Origin: Lepus europaeus
Taxonomy: Eukaryota > Chordata > Mammalia > Lagomorpha > Leporidae
Length of the DNA: 64,000 nucleotides
NCBI RefSeq assembly: GCF_033115175.1
Contig: NC_084843.1
Span: 57,886,474 to 57,950,473 of the forward strand
Direction of reading: 5' to 3'
Below are positions 22,351 through 35,081 of the stretch, one piece after another (within the stretch, counting starts at the first letter, position 1; each line of letters opens with the position of its first letter). The position numbers and the translations under genes were made by a program. The notes under the pieces were generated by a model that ran no database searches, was not told the origin of the DNA, and saw only the letters and a list, made by a program, of their open reading frames with translations.

Positions 22351-22990
22351 CTGTTCTTGTTTTAAGGGGATCAATCAATAGTTCAGAAAGTTAATTACTG
22401 AAGCACTGTTTGAAGAACACCTAGCATCTTCTCAACTTTGACAATGCCAGGGTCATCAGTATGCTTAGAAAGTTGCTAGTATCGTGTCTTTAAAAATCTG
22501 TGCAGTGCAAAACAAAAATTGCATATTTGTTAAAAATGTTTGCCTTTTATTTCTGTCTAATTAGGTAGTATAGTTGGTATAACAGAACCATAAACAAGCA
22601 TAAACAAGCCACCTGTGTTAATACGCAAATAATGGCTACTCCAAACCCGAAGAGCGATAGCCTTGAAACTGCAGGAGACAGAAGGTACACTTTTCAGTCC
22701 TCTGAGAATTGTGCTTGAGTGCTGAGAGTAAGCACAAAGAAACGATGCTGGAGAGGCACAGAAGCACTGACTTGCAAGATTCTGACCACATGGAAGTGAA
22801 CAGAAAATGTTTCCTCCATAATAATGATTAAAATAGTTCAACATTATTTGAAGATAAATTTTTAGGGCTGAAATAAATGTGGGTTTCTTTTCTTCATTTT
22901 TCATTAAAACACAGGGAAGAATTCTAGTTTCTCTGTTTGGGTGGTGACTGACCAAATATTTTAAGTTTTTGTTAAATTTTTCTTCATTTT

Positions 22991-23339
22991 GGCCGGCGCC
23001 GCGGCTCACTAGGCTAATCCTCCGCCTTGTGGCGCCGGCACACTGGGTTCTAGTCCCAGTTGGGGCACCGATCCTGTCCCGGTTGCCCCTCTTCCAGGCC
23101 AGCTCTCTGCTGTGGCTAGGGAGTGCAATGGAGGATGGCCCAAGTGCTTGGGCCCTGCACCCCATGGGAGACCAGGAGAAGCACCTGGCTCCTGCCATCG
23201 GATCAGCGCGGTACGCCGGCCGCAGCACGCCTACCGCAGCGGCCATTGGAGGGTGAACCAACGGCAAAAGGGAGACCTTTCTCTCTGTCTCTCTCTCACT
23301 GTCCACTCTGCCTGTTAAAAAATAAATAAATAAATAAAA
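22991..23339 (+). mobile_element. OcuSINEA-like young SINE
   Basis: Head GGCCGGCGCCGCGGCTCACT, tail (AAAT)n. Flanked by TTTTTCTTCATTTT on both sides (target-site duplication). Confidence 0.96.
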
Positions 23340-23352
23340 TTTTTTTCTTCAT

Positions 23353-23650
23353 TTTATTTGAAAAGTGGAGAGAGAGAGAGAGCTAGCTTCCATCCACTGT
23401 TTCACTCAACTGCTCAACTGTTCACGACAGCCAGGACTGAGCCAGGTTGAAGCCAGGAGCCTGGAACTCAATGCCAGTCTCCTACACGGGTGGTCGGAGC
23501 CCAAATACTTGAGCATTACCTGCTGCCTCCCATGGTGCACATTAGCAGGAAGCTGGAATCGAAGTGGAGCCGAGACTGGAACTCCAGCATTCTGATACAG
23601 TAAGTGAGCGACCCAAGAGATATCTTAACCACTGCACCAAATGCCCACCC
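23353..23650 (-). mobile_element. C-SINE, old CSINE3-like, antisense
   Basis: TTTTATTTGAAAAGTGGAG to CACCAAATGCCCACCC. The young SINE just before it landed at its tail. Confidence 0.85.
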
Positions 23651-23812
23651 AAAACTGATTAACTTCTTAACGTACATGCATATTTGACACTTAAAAGTGA
23701 CTTTTATAAATTATTCAAAGTGTATGAATTGCTCCATGAGTTATAACCCAGATAAAATATTTTTAGAGCAACAGAAAGCTAGCTAAATTTTGGTCTTACC
23801 AAAACATCCCTC

Positions 23813-24105
23813 AAGAGGCTGACAGTTGACCTAGCAGTTAAGATGCCCACATCCTGTCTCGGAGAACCTGGGTTTGATGCCCATCTCCAGCTCCTCACTC
23901 CGGCTTCCTGCCGCTGCAGACCCTGGGAGGCAGCAGTGAGGACTTGGGTACGGGTCTCTGCCACCCGAATGGGAGACATGGATTGAGGTCCAGGCTCCCA
24001 CCTTCAGCCTGGCCCAGTGCAGATCCTGCTGTTGCAGGCATTTGGGGAGTGAATCAGCAGATGGGAATTCTGTCTGTCTGCCTCTTAAATTTAAAAAAAA
24101 AAGTT
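23813..24105 (+). mobile_element. C-SINE, old CSINE3-like
   Basis: Recognised by CCTAGCAGTTAAGATGCCC and GGCATTTGGGGAGTGAATC, with a short A tail. Confidence 0.85.
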
Positions 24106-24241
24106 TAAAAATTCATATTTAAAAGAATAAATACGTACAGTAAAATAGTCAGTAAATCTGGTAGAATTCTAACTGAAAATAAATACATTTAAAAATGGGA
24201 TATAAAGATGGACAGGAATAAAAATGCTTTAAAAAATGCCT

Positions 24242-24552
24242 GGGGCCAGCACTGTGGTGCAGTGGGTTAACACCCTGGCCTGAAGCACCAGCATCCCATA
24301 TGGGCACCAGTTTGGGACCCGCTTGTTCCACTTCCGATCCAGCTCTTTGCTATGGCCTGGGAAAGCAGTAGAAGATGGCCAAAGTCCTTGGGCCTCTGCA
24401 CCCTCATGGGAGACTGGGAAGAAGCACCTGGCTCCTGGCTTCTAATTGGCGCAGCTCCGACGGTTGCGGCCAACTGGGGAGTGAACCAGCGGATGGAAGA
24501 CTTCTCTTTCTCTCTCTTTGTGTAACTCTGACTAAAAAAAAAAAAAAAAAGC
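24242..24552 (+). mobile_element. C-SINE, CSINE2-type
   Basis: GGGGCCAGCACTGTGGTGC head, A15 tail. Full length. Confidence 0.95.
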
Positions 24553-24559
24553 TCGAATT

Positions 24560-25205
24560 GGGGCCAGCACTGTGGTGTAGCAGGTAAAGTCACCACCTGC
24601 GTTGCCAGCATCCTATCTAGATGCCAGTTCAAGTCCTGGCTGCTCCTCTCACGATCTAGCCCCTTGCTAATGCATCTGGGAAAGCAGTGGAGGATGGCCC
24701 ATGTACTTGGGCCTGTGCACTCACATGAGAGTCCTGGAAGAAGCTCCTGGCTACAGCCATTGCAATCATCTGGAAAATGAACCAGCAGATGGAAGGTTTT
24801 TTTTTTTGTTTTTTGTTTTTTTTTTTTTTTTTGACAGGCAGAGTTAGAGAGAGAGAGAGAGACAGAGAGAAAGGTCTTCCTTCCATTGGTTCACTCCCCA
24901 AATGGCCAATACGGCCGGCATGCTGTGCCAATCCAAAGCCAGGAGCCAGGTGCTTCCCCCTGGTCTCCCAGGTGGGTGCAGGGCCCAAGCACTTGGGCCA
25001 TCCTCCACTGCCTTCCCGGGCCACAGCAGAGAGCTGGACTGGAAGAGGAGCAGCCGGGACAAAACTGGCGCCCCAACTGAGACTAGAACCTGGAGTATGG
25101 GCGCCGCCACAGGCAGAGGATTAGCCTAGTGAGCAGCGGCGCCGGCCACTCTCTCTCTTCCCTCTCTCTCTTTAACTCTTTCAAATAAATGAATAATTCT
25201 TTTTT
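24560..25205 (+). mobile_element. C-SINE, CSINE2-type, split by a young SINE
   Basis: The head and body occupy 24560-24796 and the tail resumes at 25148-25205 (CTCTTTAACTCTTTCAAATAA). The gap is an antisense OcuSINEA. Confidence 0.9.
24797..25147 (-). mobile_element. OcuSINEA-like young SINE inside a C-SINE
   Basis: Poly-T with two G interruptions, then GACAGGCAGAG, ending GGCGCCGGCC. Inserted at the CT-rich tract of the host SINE. Confidence 0.95.
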
Positions 25206-25211
25206 TTTAAA

Positions 25212-25370
25212 TGTCCAAATTCAAGTCTCGAGTTCAAATTCAAGTCCCACAGGTGATAACTCAAGTAGTTGGCTCCCTGCAACCCACATGAGATACCCAG
25301 ATTGAGTTCAACCCTTGGCTTCAGCCTGGCTCAGCCAGAAATATTGTAGCAACTTTTAGATTGCTTGGTA
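25212..25370 (+). mobile_element. C-SINE fragment, old
   Basis: Body fragment with GGCTCCCTGCAACCCACATG and TTGGCTTCAGCCTGGC. The head is missing. Confidence 0.65.
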
Positions 25371-25382
25371 ATCTAAACTCAG

Positions 25383-25505
25383 AGTATTTCAAAAAGTTCA
25401 TGGCAAATGTGTACTATGAAAAACTATGTATGGATTTCAAACTCTGGGGGACAAAAATAAACTTATTTGTTAATCTAATTTTCCCATGAACTTCCTGAAG
25501 TATGC
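25383..25505. mobile_element. Short inverted-repeat (MITE-like) element
   Basis: Left end GTATTTCAAAAAGTTCATGG and right end CCATGAACTTCCTGAAGTA are imperfect inverted repeats around 80 bp. The internal segment ATGGATTTCAAA is shared with the copy at 6494. Confidence 0.6.
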
Positions 25506-26153
25506 TCATATGAGATACAGTAATATACAAATCTTGACTTCATAAAGATTTTACACTTGCTTTACCTCAGTTCCTAATTCATGATGGTCTTCCCAACATG
25601 CTGGCTAAGGAGTTTTATAAAAATAGATTTACATCCTACTTCCTCCACGAAGGCCCCCAGCCCGCCCCCGCCTCCCCCACCGATACTTCCAGGAGTCCAG
25701 GAGTGGGACTTGGAAGCAGCCAGCACGCTCTAGCAGCCAGCCCTTAATCTACCTCTCCCTGCCACCGCCCTCCACACTGAGTAAAGTTGTCTAAGAATAA
25801 AAAAAAAAAAATTTAATTTGATCATTTACTTTTCCCCCAGTCTCTTCCAGGGAAATAAAATAGCACACCAAGTAGGATAGAAAGCTTAGGAGAAGAGTTT
25901 AAGTTGCTTCTATAAATTCCCTAAACATAGAAGCAGACAGCTAGAGGCATAATATTTAACATATTCCCATTCTTTCTGGAGAGTGACGCTAGGGAAGAAG
26001 AGATACTAGAGCCTGATCATTTTAATTATTTGATTTCATCCCATGTTGACCTTCACTACATACTGACCGTCCACAGGGAGGATGTGACATACTACATGAA
26101 AAATAAGTTATGGTCCTAATTTGTTTTTGAGATCTTCTCTGATGAACACACCA

Positions 26154-26460
26154 TTTTTTTTTTAGGGGACTGATTTTATTCATCTCAAACTCTACAAGTT
26201 TTCCGGTGTTAGTAATGAGGATTTTTAGGTCTAACTATGTAGACTTTGTGCCCAGCGGTGAGTAGAGCAAACGCCTTGAATGTGGCCTTGTAGCTCAAGC
26301 GCACACTGCAAAGTGGAGTGTGGCCAGAGAGGGGTCCAGCTAGAGCTACGCTGTCTCTCTGCTGGACCAAATAGGACTCCGTGGGAGTCATCAGAATCAA
26401 GAGATGAAGCATTTTACCCTCTGCTTGCCAGTGAGGAAGCACAATCCTGAGCTGTCTTCT
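26154..26460 (-). pseudogene. Possible processed retrocopy or 3' end of an unknown transcript
   Basis: On -, GATGAATAAAATCAGTCCCC is followed directly by A10 (26154-26163), i.e. a poly(A) signal 14 nt before an A-run in genomic DNA. Upstream is a 77-codon open frame (26209-26442) that I do not recognise. No target-site duplication was found. Confidence 0.3.
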
Positions 26461-26723
26461 GCTTCTTTTAAGATATGAGATGAAAAGGGGAATTCCAGCA
26501 TCTCTCTCCCAGTGGGTTTCTGGAGATACGTGTGCAAATTTGTGTTACTGGGTGGGCTGGGGAAGACACATTCCCTATTGCAAACCAAATGGATTTGAAT
26601 AATAGGGGATAACTAAGAAAATAAACATTGTAATGGAGTCTCTCTGTAAATAAATTGCAAATAGGAAGCTGGGTCTGAGGTTAGGCTCTGGAATCCATAA
26701 TAAAAGGGTTTAGAGAATCTCTC

Positions 26724-27055
26724 TTTTTTTTTTTTTTTTTTTGGACAGGCAGAGTGGACAGTAGAGGGAGACAGAGAGAAAGGTCTTCCTTTTTGCCATT
26801 GGTTCACCCTCCAATGGCCCCTGCGACCGGCGCACTGCGCTGATCCGATGGCAGGAGCCAGGTGCTTATCCTGGTCTCCCATGGGGTGCAGGGCCCAAGC
26901 ACTTGGGCCATCCTCCACTGCACTCCCTGGCCACAGCAGAGAGCTGGCCTGGAAGAGGGGCAACCGGGACAGGATCGGTACCCCGACCGGGACTAGAACC
27001 CGGTGTGCCGGCGCCGCAAGGCGGAGGATTAGCCTACTGAACCGCGGCGCCGGCC
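26724..27055 (-). mobile_element. OcuSINEA-like young SINE, antisense
   Basis: Poly-T start to head GCGGCGCCGGCC. Short flanking repeat GAGAATC on both sides. Confidence 0.95.
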
Positions 27056-27413
27056 GAGAATCATTTTTTTAAAATGACTGTGACAAATGCCAAGTGTATG
27101 GATATCTTAGAGTGCTTCTTTTCCTAATTATGAGCAAGACATTCCCCCCAAATGCCTAGCAAGCTGCGCACACCTTACATTAATGGTACAGTGTAGTCAT
27201 ATATGGCTGAACAAATTTACAAACGTTGTTCCAATCAATACCAAGTGGATTACTTTGCTCCGTTTTGATTAGCCTTGAAGGTAGTGAAGCCCTTATTGTC
27301 CAATAGGAAAACCCTTATTTGTTAGTTTTAGATATATTCCTAAAAATGTGTGTCTATACATACGAATGTATGTGTATACAGGAGTGCATTATATATCTAT
27401 TCCTATATATACA

Positions 27414-27585
27414 GGTATTTCAAAAGGTTCATGGAAAATGGAATTGAAGTTATTTTGGTTTTTCATAACATGCATTTCCATGAACTTTTTGAAGACCTGT
27501 GATCTGCAAGGATTTCAAAAATTTTTGCACCAACATGAACATACCTTTTAATTTCATTTCCTGAACTTTTTGAAGTACTACCATG
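27414..27585. mobile_element. MITE-like inverted-repeat element, two ends duplicated
   Basis: GTATTTCAAAAGGTTCATGG, an inner CCATGAACTTTTTGAAG, and an outer CCTGAACTTTTTGAAGTAC suggest either one element with an extra end or two nested copies. Confidence 0.45.
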
Positions 27586-27590
27586 TACCT

Positions 27591-28328
27591 CATTTAAAAG
27601 CTAATTATTATTTCAATTTAATCTTTTAAAAATAACCATGAAAAAAAAAAAACCTATCTTCCAAATTGACACAGAAAATATCCAAATTACTTGTACTTCC
27701 GTCAGCTTGTCTATTCTGCCAAAGTTACTACAACACAGCACGTCTGCCAACTGTGGGATGAGATGTCAGCATTCCGCAACCTTACTCAGAAAAGCACTCA
27801 CCTAAACTGGGCTTCAGCGCCATCAGAAAACCTGCCGGGTGCTTGTCAGGAAAAAGCAAGCCACGTTTTTGGTTTCCGTTTTATAAAATCTACAGTTTAA
27901 TGTGTACATAGCTTTTAAAAACACAGAGCACTCACGCCCGTGTATTCTACAACAGCAACAGCAAGTCTGAGTCTAACGCATGCAGGCACACACAGCGCAC
28001 CAAGCACAAACGCGTTTGCACGACGGGAGCGCAGCTCTGTCTCGAGCCCACGCGAGTAGCGGACAACTGTGGCCGCCCCGGGACCGGGACGCACTCTCCA
28101 AGTTCACGCATTTCTGAGGACTGACACTGCAGTTTAGTCCTGGTTTTTCCTCATGTTTGAGGAAGGGGGCTGGGCGGGGGCGTTATTTCCACACACAAAA
28201 TCGTCCGCGGCTCCGTTCACGAAATGGACCCGAGAAGCAGGGGGAAGCCGACCACACGACGATCGTGTCCGTAGGTCTGAGGGTGCGAACGGACGCCTCC
28301 TGCGAGTTCACGGAGCCACCGAAGGCGC
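27591..28328 (-). other. ATOH7: ATOH7 3' untranslated region (inferred)
   Basis: Repeat-free DNA directly after the ATOH7 stop codon (on -), about 0.74 kb. Its extent is inferred from the usual transcript length of about 1.5 kb. ATTAAA-type signals on - occur at 27896-27901 and at about 27617-27622; I cannot tell which is used. Confidence 0.5.
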
Positions 28329-29145
<817 letters not shown>

Positions 29146-29170
29146 GCCGGGTGGCTCTTGGAGGGAGGAG

Positions 29171-29179
29171 AATTTATAG
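29171..29179 (-). promoter_or_regulatory. ATOH7: ATOH7 TATA box (CTATAAATT on -)
   Basis: A good TATA element read on the minus strand, about 385 nt upstream of the ATG, with GC-rich flanks. It is the only such element near the gene start. Confidence 0.7.
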
Positions 29180-29198
29180 CGGAGGCCAAAGGAGGGAA

Positions 29199-29214
29199 CA
29201 GGTGGTGGCAGGTG
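29199..29214 (-). promoter_or_regulatory. ATOH7: Paired E-boxes of the ATOH7 proximal promoter
   Basis: Two CACCTG E-boxes (29199-29204 and 29209-29214 on +, as CAGGTG) lie 10 bp apart, one helical turn, just upstream of the TATA box. Atoh7 proximal promoters of other vertebrates are known to carry conserved E-boxes bound by proneural bHLH proteins, including Atoh7 itself. A further CATCTG is at 29359-29364. Confidence 0.6.
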
Positions 29215-29300
29215 GGCGGGCGTCCCTCGGCTTCCACCTCAGCACCTTCCTGCCCTGGGAACGGCGGGGGGCGGGGGCGACCCACAGCCGCATCCTGACG

Positions 29301-31835
29301 GTGCGGCCTTCGTCTGTTGAAGTTTCTCCAGAGCCAAGGCCAGCACTAACTAACGCACCATCTGGAGTGGCCTGGCTGTCCCCAGAAGAATAGCGGAGTG
29401 GGCGGGGGGTGGGCTTGGTGCACCTTTTTCCCGTACCAGCGGGAAGCTTACGTATCAAAAAACTCAGCTTCAAATGGTTAGAAATCCTGTGTGAGACGAA
29501 GTGGTTTGGGCATTAGTCGGCATACCAGACACTTATAAAGATTCAGTGTATGAAGAGGCAGCTTTGTGGAGAAGTGCGTCGATTTTGCATAATGCTGATC
29601 TAATATGTTGACGTTTTGATGTTAGCTGTTCAGTAAATTGGGACAAATTAGCCAGTCCTACTACTGTTGCAGACCTGGAATTTTATTATGCAAATAGTTT
29701 AGCGGTTCTTTTGTGAAATAATTTGTTCTAACATATCAAAAGATATTACTGGATAGATAGAAAACTTTTAATTATTCTAACCATATAATTGGATTGCATG
29801 ATCTTGAATAGTTAGGCAATACTTATAGTTCATTTCTCCTGACATAGTTTCATAAATGTTTGTGGGACATTGAGATGATAGCCAATTATTTAACATTGAA
29901 AAAGAAAACTAATCACACGTATATGTGCAAACATGTAAGTAATGTGTAAGGCTTTAAAAAATCATTCCTAATGGAAGACATTGGTCCACCTTGTGAAGCT
30001 GAAGTATTTCATACAACTTGGTTGTTGTGGCAGCTGTCCTCGAGAGTAATAATGAAGCATGATTTCCACTATTGATAATGAGGATCTGATTTATAAAGAA
30101 AAACCATTCATTTGATTTTCTCATCTCAGCTTATTTCTTGCTCATAAGAGGAACCCAGGGCTAAAGAAACCAGCTCCAAGCAAGTGCAATCCAGAATCAT
30201 TTCTGGATTCTTCAGGAAGATGAAGCAAGTTCTTGTTCCTTTTGGTATGTGGACATGTGCACATTATTCTCAGATATGTTTATTTCATTAAACTGTCAAC
30301 AAGCTCTCAGCAATCAGGAGTCTTCTCGCTGTGACTGGCTTCCCCCGCACTGCCTCTGACTGTTGCCCCATTGTGACTGCCCTGACTCCAAGTCCTGTCT
30401 TCCCATAAATAGTTGATTAACCCCCAGCTGAAGCAGTGACAATGAAATGAAGTTGAATAACATGAAGACAATGGGATGCAATTGAACATTAATGATCTTC
30501 AGCATGACAGATGTTGAACACAGACTTTTGCCTGGAGCCACTCAGCTCCGTTACTCTGAGTCCTAACAGTCTGCTCAGTCCTGTGACAGGAAAGACTGTT
30601 ATGTAGCCATCAAAACATCATATTTTTTTTTAATTTTCATGGAAAACTGCCCCATTCATGCAGTTGTTTCTCATGTTCATTTAGCTCATCCCTTTCCCAC
30701 AGAGCTCCCTCTGTGCTACTCTGTGGAGTGTTTTTTGCAAAATAGACTGTGGGTTCTTTCTAGATACTGTTGTCCAAAGTGCTAATGAGACGTGTGCTTT
30801 TGCAAGCCATGTACCCAGAGTTGGAGAGATTTTAGCCTGTGGACCAAGGGCATCGAAAGCCTAACTGGAAGAGAAAAAGGGAAACAGCACTGGGCACACA
30901 ACACAGCTATTTTAGAACATACACTAGCAGATATCTAAAATGCAAAATTGATCCAAGAACAGAGAACATTGCAACAGTAAAGGGGGCCCTTGAGGGCCTA
31001 TAGTAAGCTATTTCCTCAGTATGTTCTAAAAGTCAGTGTTAATACTACAAAGATGCTTCTGGGGAATACCTGCTATCTTCTTGGAAACTCATGAAGCAAA
31101 ATTGATGTGTAAAGTTTCAGAGAAGTCCCATAATAAAGAAACCTATTGACATCTGCATTTCCGAGACCTTGAATACAGAACCCCCTTGCCCCTAGAGAGA
31201 TTAACAAAGTTCCTTGAACACTTTCTCACATCTGCTGTAGTACCTTCCATTTACTTTATGGAGAAGGAAGCTGTGCCAGAGACTGAACACCATGCTCAAA
31301 GGCACTCAGCAATTTGATGACAAATGAAGACAAGATGTGGAGTCTATGTCCATTGATTTTGAAAGCTTTGAAATTATGTGATCGGTCAACACAAACCCCT
31401 CATTTGCCAGTGGGGTAACAGAGATTCCCCACTGACTTCCCAGAGCCAGATATATCATTAATAGAATTATAGGACTAGAAGTAGAAACACAGAAGGCTGT
31501 GTTATTTACATTTTATAACCCTAGTGTCTAGCACAGTGCCTAAAAGATGCCAGGTACTCAGTAACCCAGATGGAATGAATGGAACAGTAAGATAAATGGC
31601 AAGGATCAGAATGAGCTCATCAAAGGATGTGCATCCCCTCATATGCAGAGGACATGGCTAGCTGCATTTTTTGAATGTAGAATGGGTTCCTTCTTAGCAA
31701 AAAAAAAAAAAATCTGTAGCCATTTGGGCTCACAGAACACGCATACCAGAGTAATTTCCATAATATTTCTATATTGAGAGTGTGATGCTTCCAGGTAAAC
31801 TGGAAGTTACTGTTCTTAAACAAAATTTGTAAGGG
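29301..31835. other. SINE-free region upstream of ATOH7
   Basis: 2.5 kb without a C-SINE; about 31250-31580 holds MIR/L2-like scraps. Motifs such as TTTTGCATAATGCTGATC (about 29584) stand out, but no gene is seen. Confidence 0.6.
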
Positions 31836-32134
31836 GAGGAACGGTGCTATGGTGTAGCAGGTAAAGCCGCTGCCTGCAGTGCTGGCCTCCCATATGGATG
31901 CCGGTTTGGGTCCCAGCTGCTCCAGTTCCAATCCAGCTCTCTGCTATAGCCTGGGAAAGCAGTAGAAAGTGGCCCACGCGGGAGACCCTGCACCTGTGGT
32001 AGACCCAGAGGAAGCTCCGGCCGCTGTGGCCATTTGGGGAGTCAATCAGTGCATGGAAGACCTGCCCCCCCCCCCCCCGCCTCAGCCTCTCTATAACTCT
32101 GCCTTTCAAATAATAAATCTCTTTAAGAAAATTT
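31836..32134 (+). mobile_element. C-SINE, CSINE2-like
   Basis: Copy with C-rich tract at about 32066-32078. Flanked by near-identical AAAATTTGTAAGGGG and AAAATTTTGTAAGGGG. Confidence 0.92.
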
Positions 32135-34805
32135 TGTAAGGGGTGATTGCTTTGGACCAGGATTCTTTCTAGGCCCAATAGAACAAAGTAAATATGGAGT
32201 CAGTCATACTAAATGAAACTAGCCCAGGCGTATGCGCCTGTTAACAAATGGCTGAGTTTCAGTTTAGTTGTAGCAGCTGAGTGTTAGTCACTTGTAGGCG
32301 GCCAACTGATTCAAGCAAGGCAAATGCTGTTACCAGTGAGCTGCATCCCTCCCTCCATTCTCCACTCCTGACTATTGCATGACCACATTACTAGCCAGGG
32401 CTCTTTGAGCCTCTTCTGGTTCAGAGGGCTGCCTGGTTTTGGAATTGAGAGTAAATGCCAACTAAGATCTTACATTAAATTTTTGTCACTTCTGTCTTTT
32501 GTTACTATATGGCCAGAAATCAAAACTGGGATGTGGAGACAGGGAGTTGGGAGTAGGGGTGAGAGAGAAGAAACTTGCACCTGTAGAAGCCATAGAAAAA
32601 TCAGAGAAGTTTAGTGTTAGACATTAAAGACCAATGGCTGGAACTTATTACATAAGAGCTGTAGAATAGGTTTAGTAAACAGTCTTTTACTATGCAAAAT
32701 CATATTTAATTTTTAAATAGGAGAGTCTCCAAAAAGCCACACAATTAAAGAGCAAAGCACTTGGTGGAAAATGTCCATTCTGAGATTTGTAGAGAAAATC
32801 TGGGAAAAGAAAACTGGAGCTTTCTAACATAGCAGGGAGCAGTTAGGGACCCTGGGTCCCAGAAAGCCGGAGAGGTAAGCCCACAAAAGACAAAGGAGTC
32901 CCAGTGAGTGTCACGCTGATAAAGACCAGAGAATGGAAGGAGTTAGAAGAGTTCCCATATTTTATAATATGCTTTCTGGCTATTAGAGGGGAAATAACCC
33001 TAAAAGAATTTACAAGTAAGCATTTAGAGAGAGAAAGAGAGAGGCCAAGAATATTCCTTTGCTCCCTGCTTCCCAAAGGTGCAGAAACTAAGGGACAGAG
33101 ACTAATAATGGCATCTGCAGAAAAGTGACAATGGCGAGCCCCAGGAGGTCCGGTCCCAGACCCCAGAAGTGATTACTCACTAGAAAGCACAGGTTCTCCA
33201 AAGAGCCCCGGGAGATGCTCCAACCTGCAGTCAGCACACACTCAAGGACTCTGGCTCAGCTCAGCTGTCTGATCTTTCTAACCAAACTCTGCCTCACTCT
33301 TGGCCAGTGGATCTTAGACTCTCCCTCAGCAGCAGGGCCAGCGGGGCAGGGGTGTGGGGTGGCCCAGGGGGAACCATTTCGGAGTCTTTGGCGTCAGTTT
33401 TGAGTGTTGGATCTGCCACCTTCCAACCAAGCTGCGTGCTCTCGTGAAAATCACTTCTATTCCTCCATCCCACCTCACAGGCAGGAGTGGTTTTAAATGA
33501 CCTGTTCCTGTCAAGGACATTGGCCTCTAAGAAAGAAACCCTTTAAATGACAGCTGGTGTTCTGGATAGTTTTTTACAAATGACAATGACAATGAATTCA
33601 GTTTCTGCAGCTTTTGAGTGTCAGGAATCATTTTTGAACCTTTTACATGTAAAGCTCCAGTAAAATCATGATGTGAATCCCAGCTGTGTGACCTAGGGCA
33701 ACTTGCTTCACCTCTCTGTGCCTCTTACCTTATCTAGAAAGCAGGGGCAACAATAGAATCAATCTCCTAGGGCAGGATTAAGCTAGTTATTCTTTGTAAA
33801 GCACTTAGATTTATGGCTGGCGTATTATTAAATGCAATGTAGGTACCTGTTTAAACAAACAGCCCGTTGTAACCCAGGGGCTGGAATAACCACCCACTCC
33901 TTCTGCTTCTTTTTTCTTTGTCTTGCCCTTTAGCACTTATACTATGGGGTAATCAAAGACAGGAGAGAACAATAAATTCAAAGGAATTCATCTTCCTTTG
34001 GTATTGAAGCAAGCTGATGTTGAAATGTCAAAGACAGAGCCCCAGGAGCTCTCGGAGGAAGCCTTTCTGGGCAGTAGGGTTAGCGGTTTCATTAGAGTCT
34101 GAGATTCAGTTTTGTAGTTGTGGTTGCATGCTTAAAAGTGTGATTTTCAGAGGATGCCCTATTTTCCCAGGGTTGAAATATTTGCAGGTACCACTCGAGA
34201 CCCTCCCTTCCCGGCACTGAGGCATTTGAGAGGACAAATTGGTTGTCGTGCTGTTGACTCATAAGTGCAGAACCAGGCTTAAGGATGTGCTAGACTGTTC
34301 TGCAGAAGGGCCACTTCTCAGAATGCCCTTCCCTGTGTAGCTCCAGATCTGAGTTTGAACCCGTGTGAGCCTTGGGAGGCAGAAGCCAAGCCACCACACT
34401 CTGAAGAGAACCGTAGGCCACAGGCCATGAGCACAGACACGGAGATGCAGGGGCCCAGGGGGACACTGTTCTGTCTATACCCATGTGCTGCCCCACCTTG
34501 CAGGGCTCTGTCACCATGACCCACGCCAGCGCTGCTGGTGACTTCTCCTGTCCGCTGACAATCTGTTTTTGCACCTTTACATCCCTAATACTTCTTCTGA
34601 TTGTCTAAGGCCTCATGCTCATAACAAATACCTTCTGCCATCACACTTAGGTGGTCCTGTTCTCCTGGTTGGATCCCAGCTGAAACAAGAGCTACTTCAT
34701 GAAGGCCACAGTAAAGCCAAAAGTCTTATCCCTGCCTCCCTCTGGCGACCTCTACACACCAGGGCCCCAGTGTCTTGAGTCGAGGATTAGATATTTAATC
34801 TCTTA
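32135..34805. other. Intergenic DNA without recognisable genes
   Basis: Apart from the MIR at 33660-33845 I see no repeat or coding signature here. Open frames are short and lack splice or family support. Confidence 0.6.
33660..33845 (+). repeat. MIR SINE fossil
   Basis: The core CAGCTGTGTGACCTAGGGCA and CTTCACCTCTCTGTGCCTC identify a mammalian-wide interspersed repeat. Confidence 0.8.
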
Positions 34806-35075
34806 AGGGCTGGCGTTACAGCACAGCTGGTTAAGCAGACACTTATGGCACTGGCATCCCATACCGGAGCACCAGTACAAGTCCTGGCTGCTCTGCTTCT
34901 GATCCAGCTTCCCACTAATGAGCCTGGGAAAGCAGCAGAGGACAGGCCAAGTCCCTGCCACCCATGTGGGGGTACCAGGATGGAGCTCCTGGCTCCTGGC
35001 TGTTGCAACTATTTGGGCAGTGAACCAGTGGAGGAAATATCTCCCTCTTTCTCTCTGTTTTCAAATAATTTTTTT
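34806..35075 (+). mobile_element. C-SINE, CSINE2/3-like
   Basis: GGGCTGGCGTTACAGCACAGC head, decayed tail before a T-run. Confidence 0.85.
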
Positions 35076-35081
35076 AATGTT

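Larger units (their letters stand above)
17561..27590. other. MYPN-ATOH7 intergenic spacer
   Basis: Between the MYPN polyadenylation signal and the inferred ATOH7 3' UTR. It is dense in young SINEs from 19.57 kb on. SINE-free parts are 17.7-19.5 and 20.45-22.0 kb. It includes an L2-like fossil just after MYPN (about 17565-17680), an orphan exon-like segment (20481-20577) and a possible retrocopy (26154-26460). Confidence 0.75.

Noticed and set aside
22557-23306. 249-codon minus-strand frame
   Set aside because: Its first half is the reverse complement of an OcuSINEA copy, and the rest shows no protein family.
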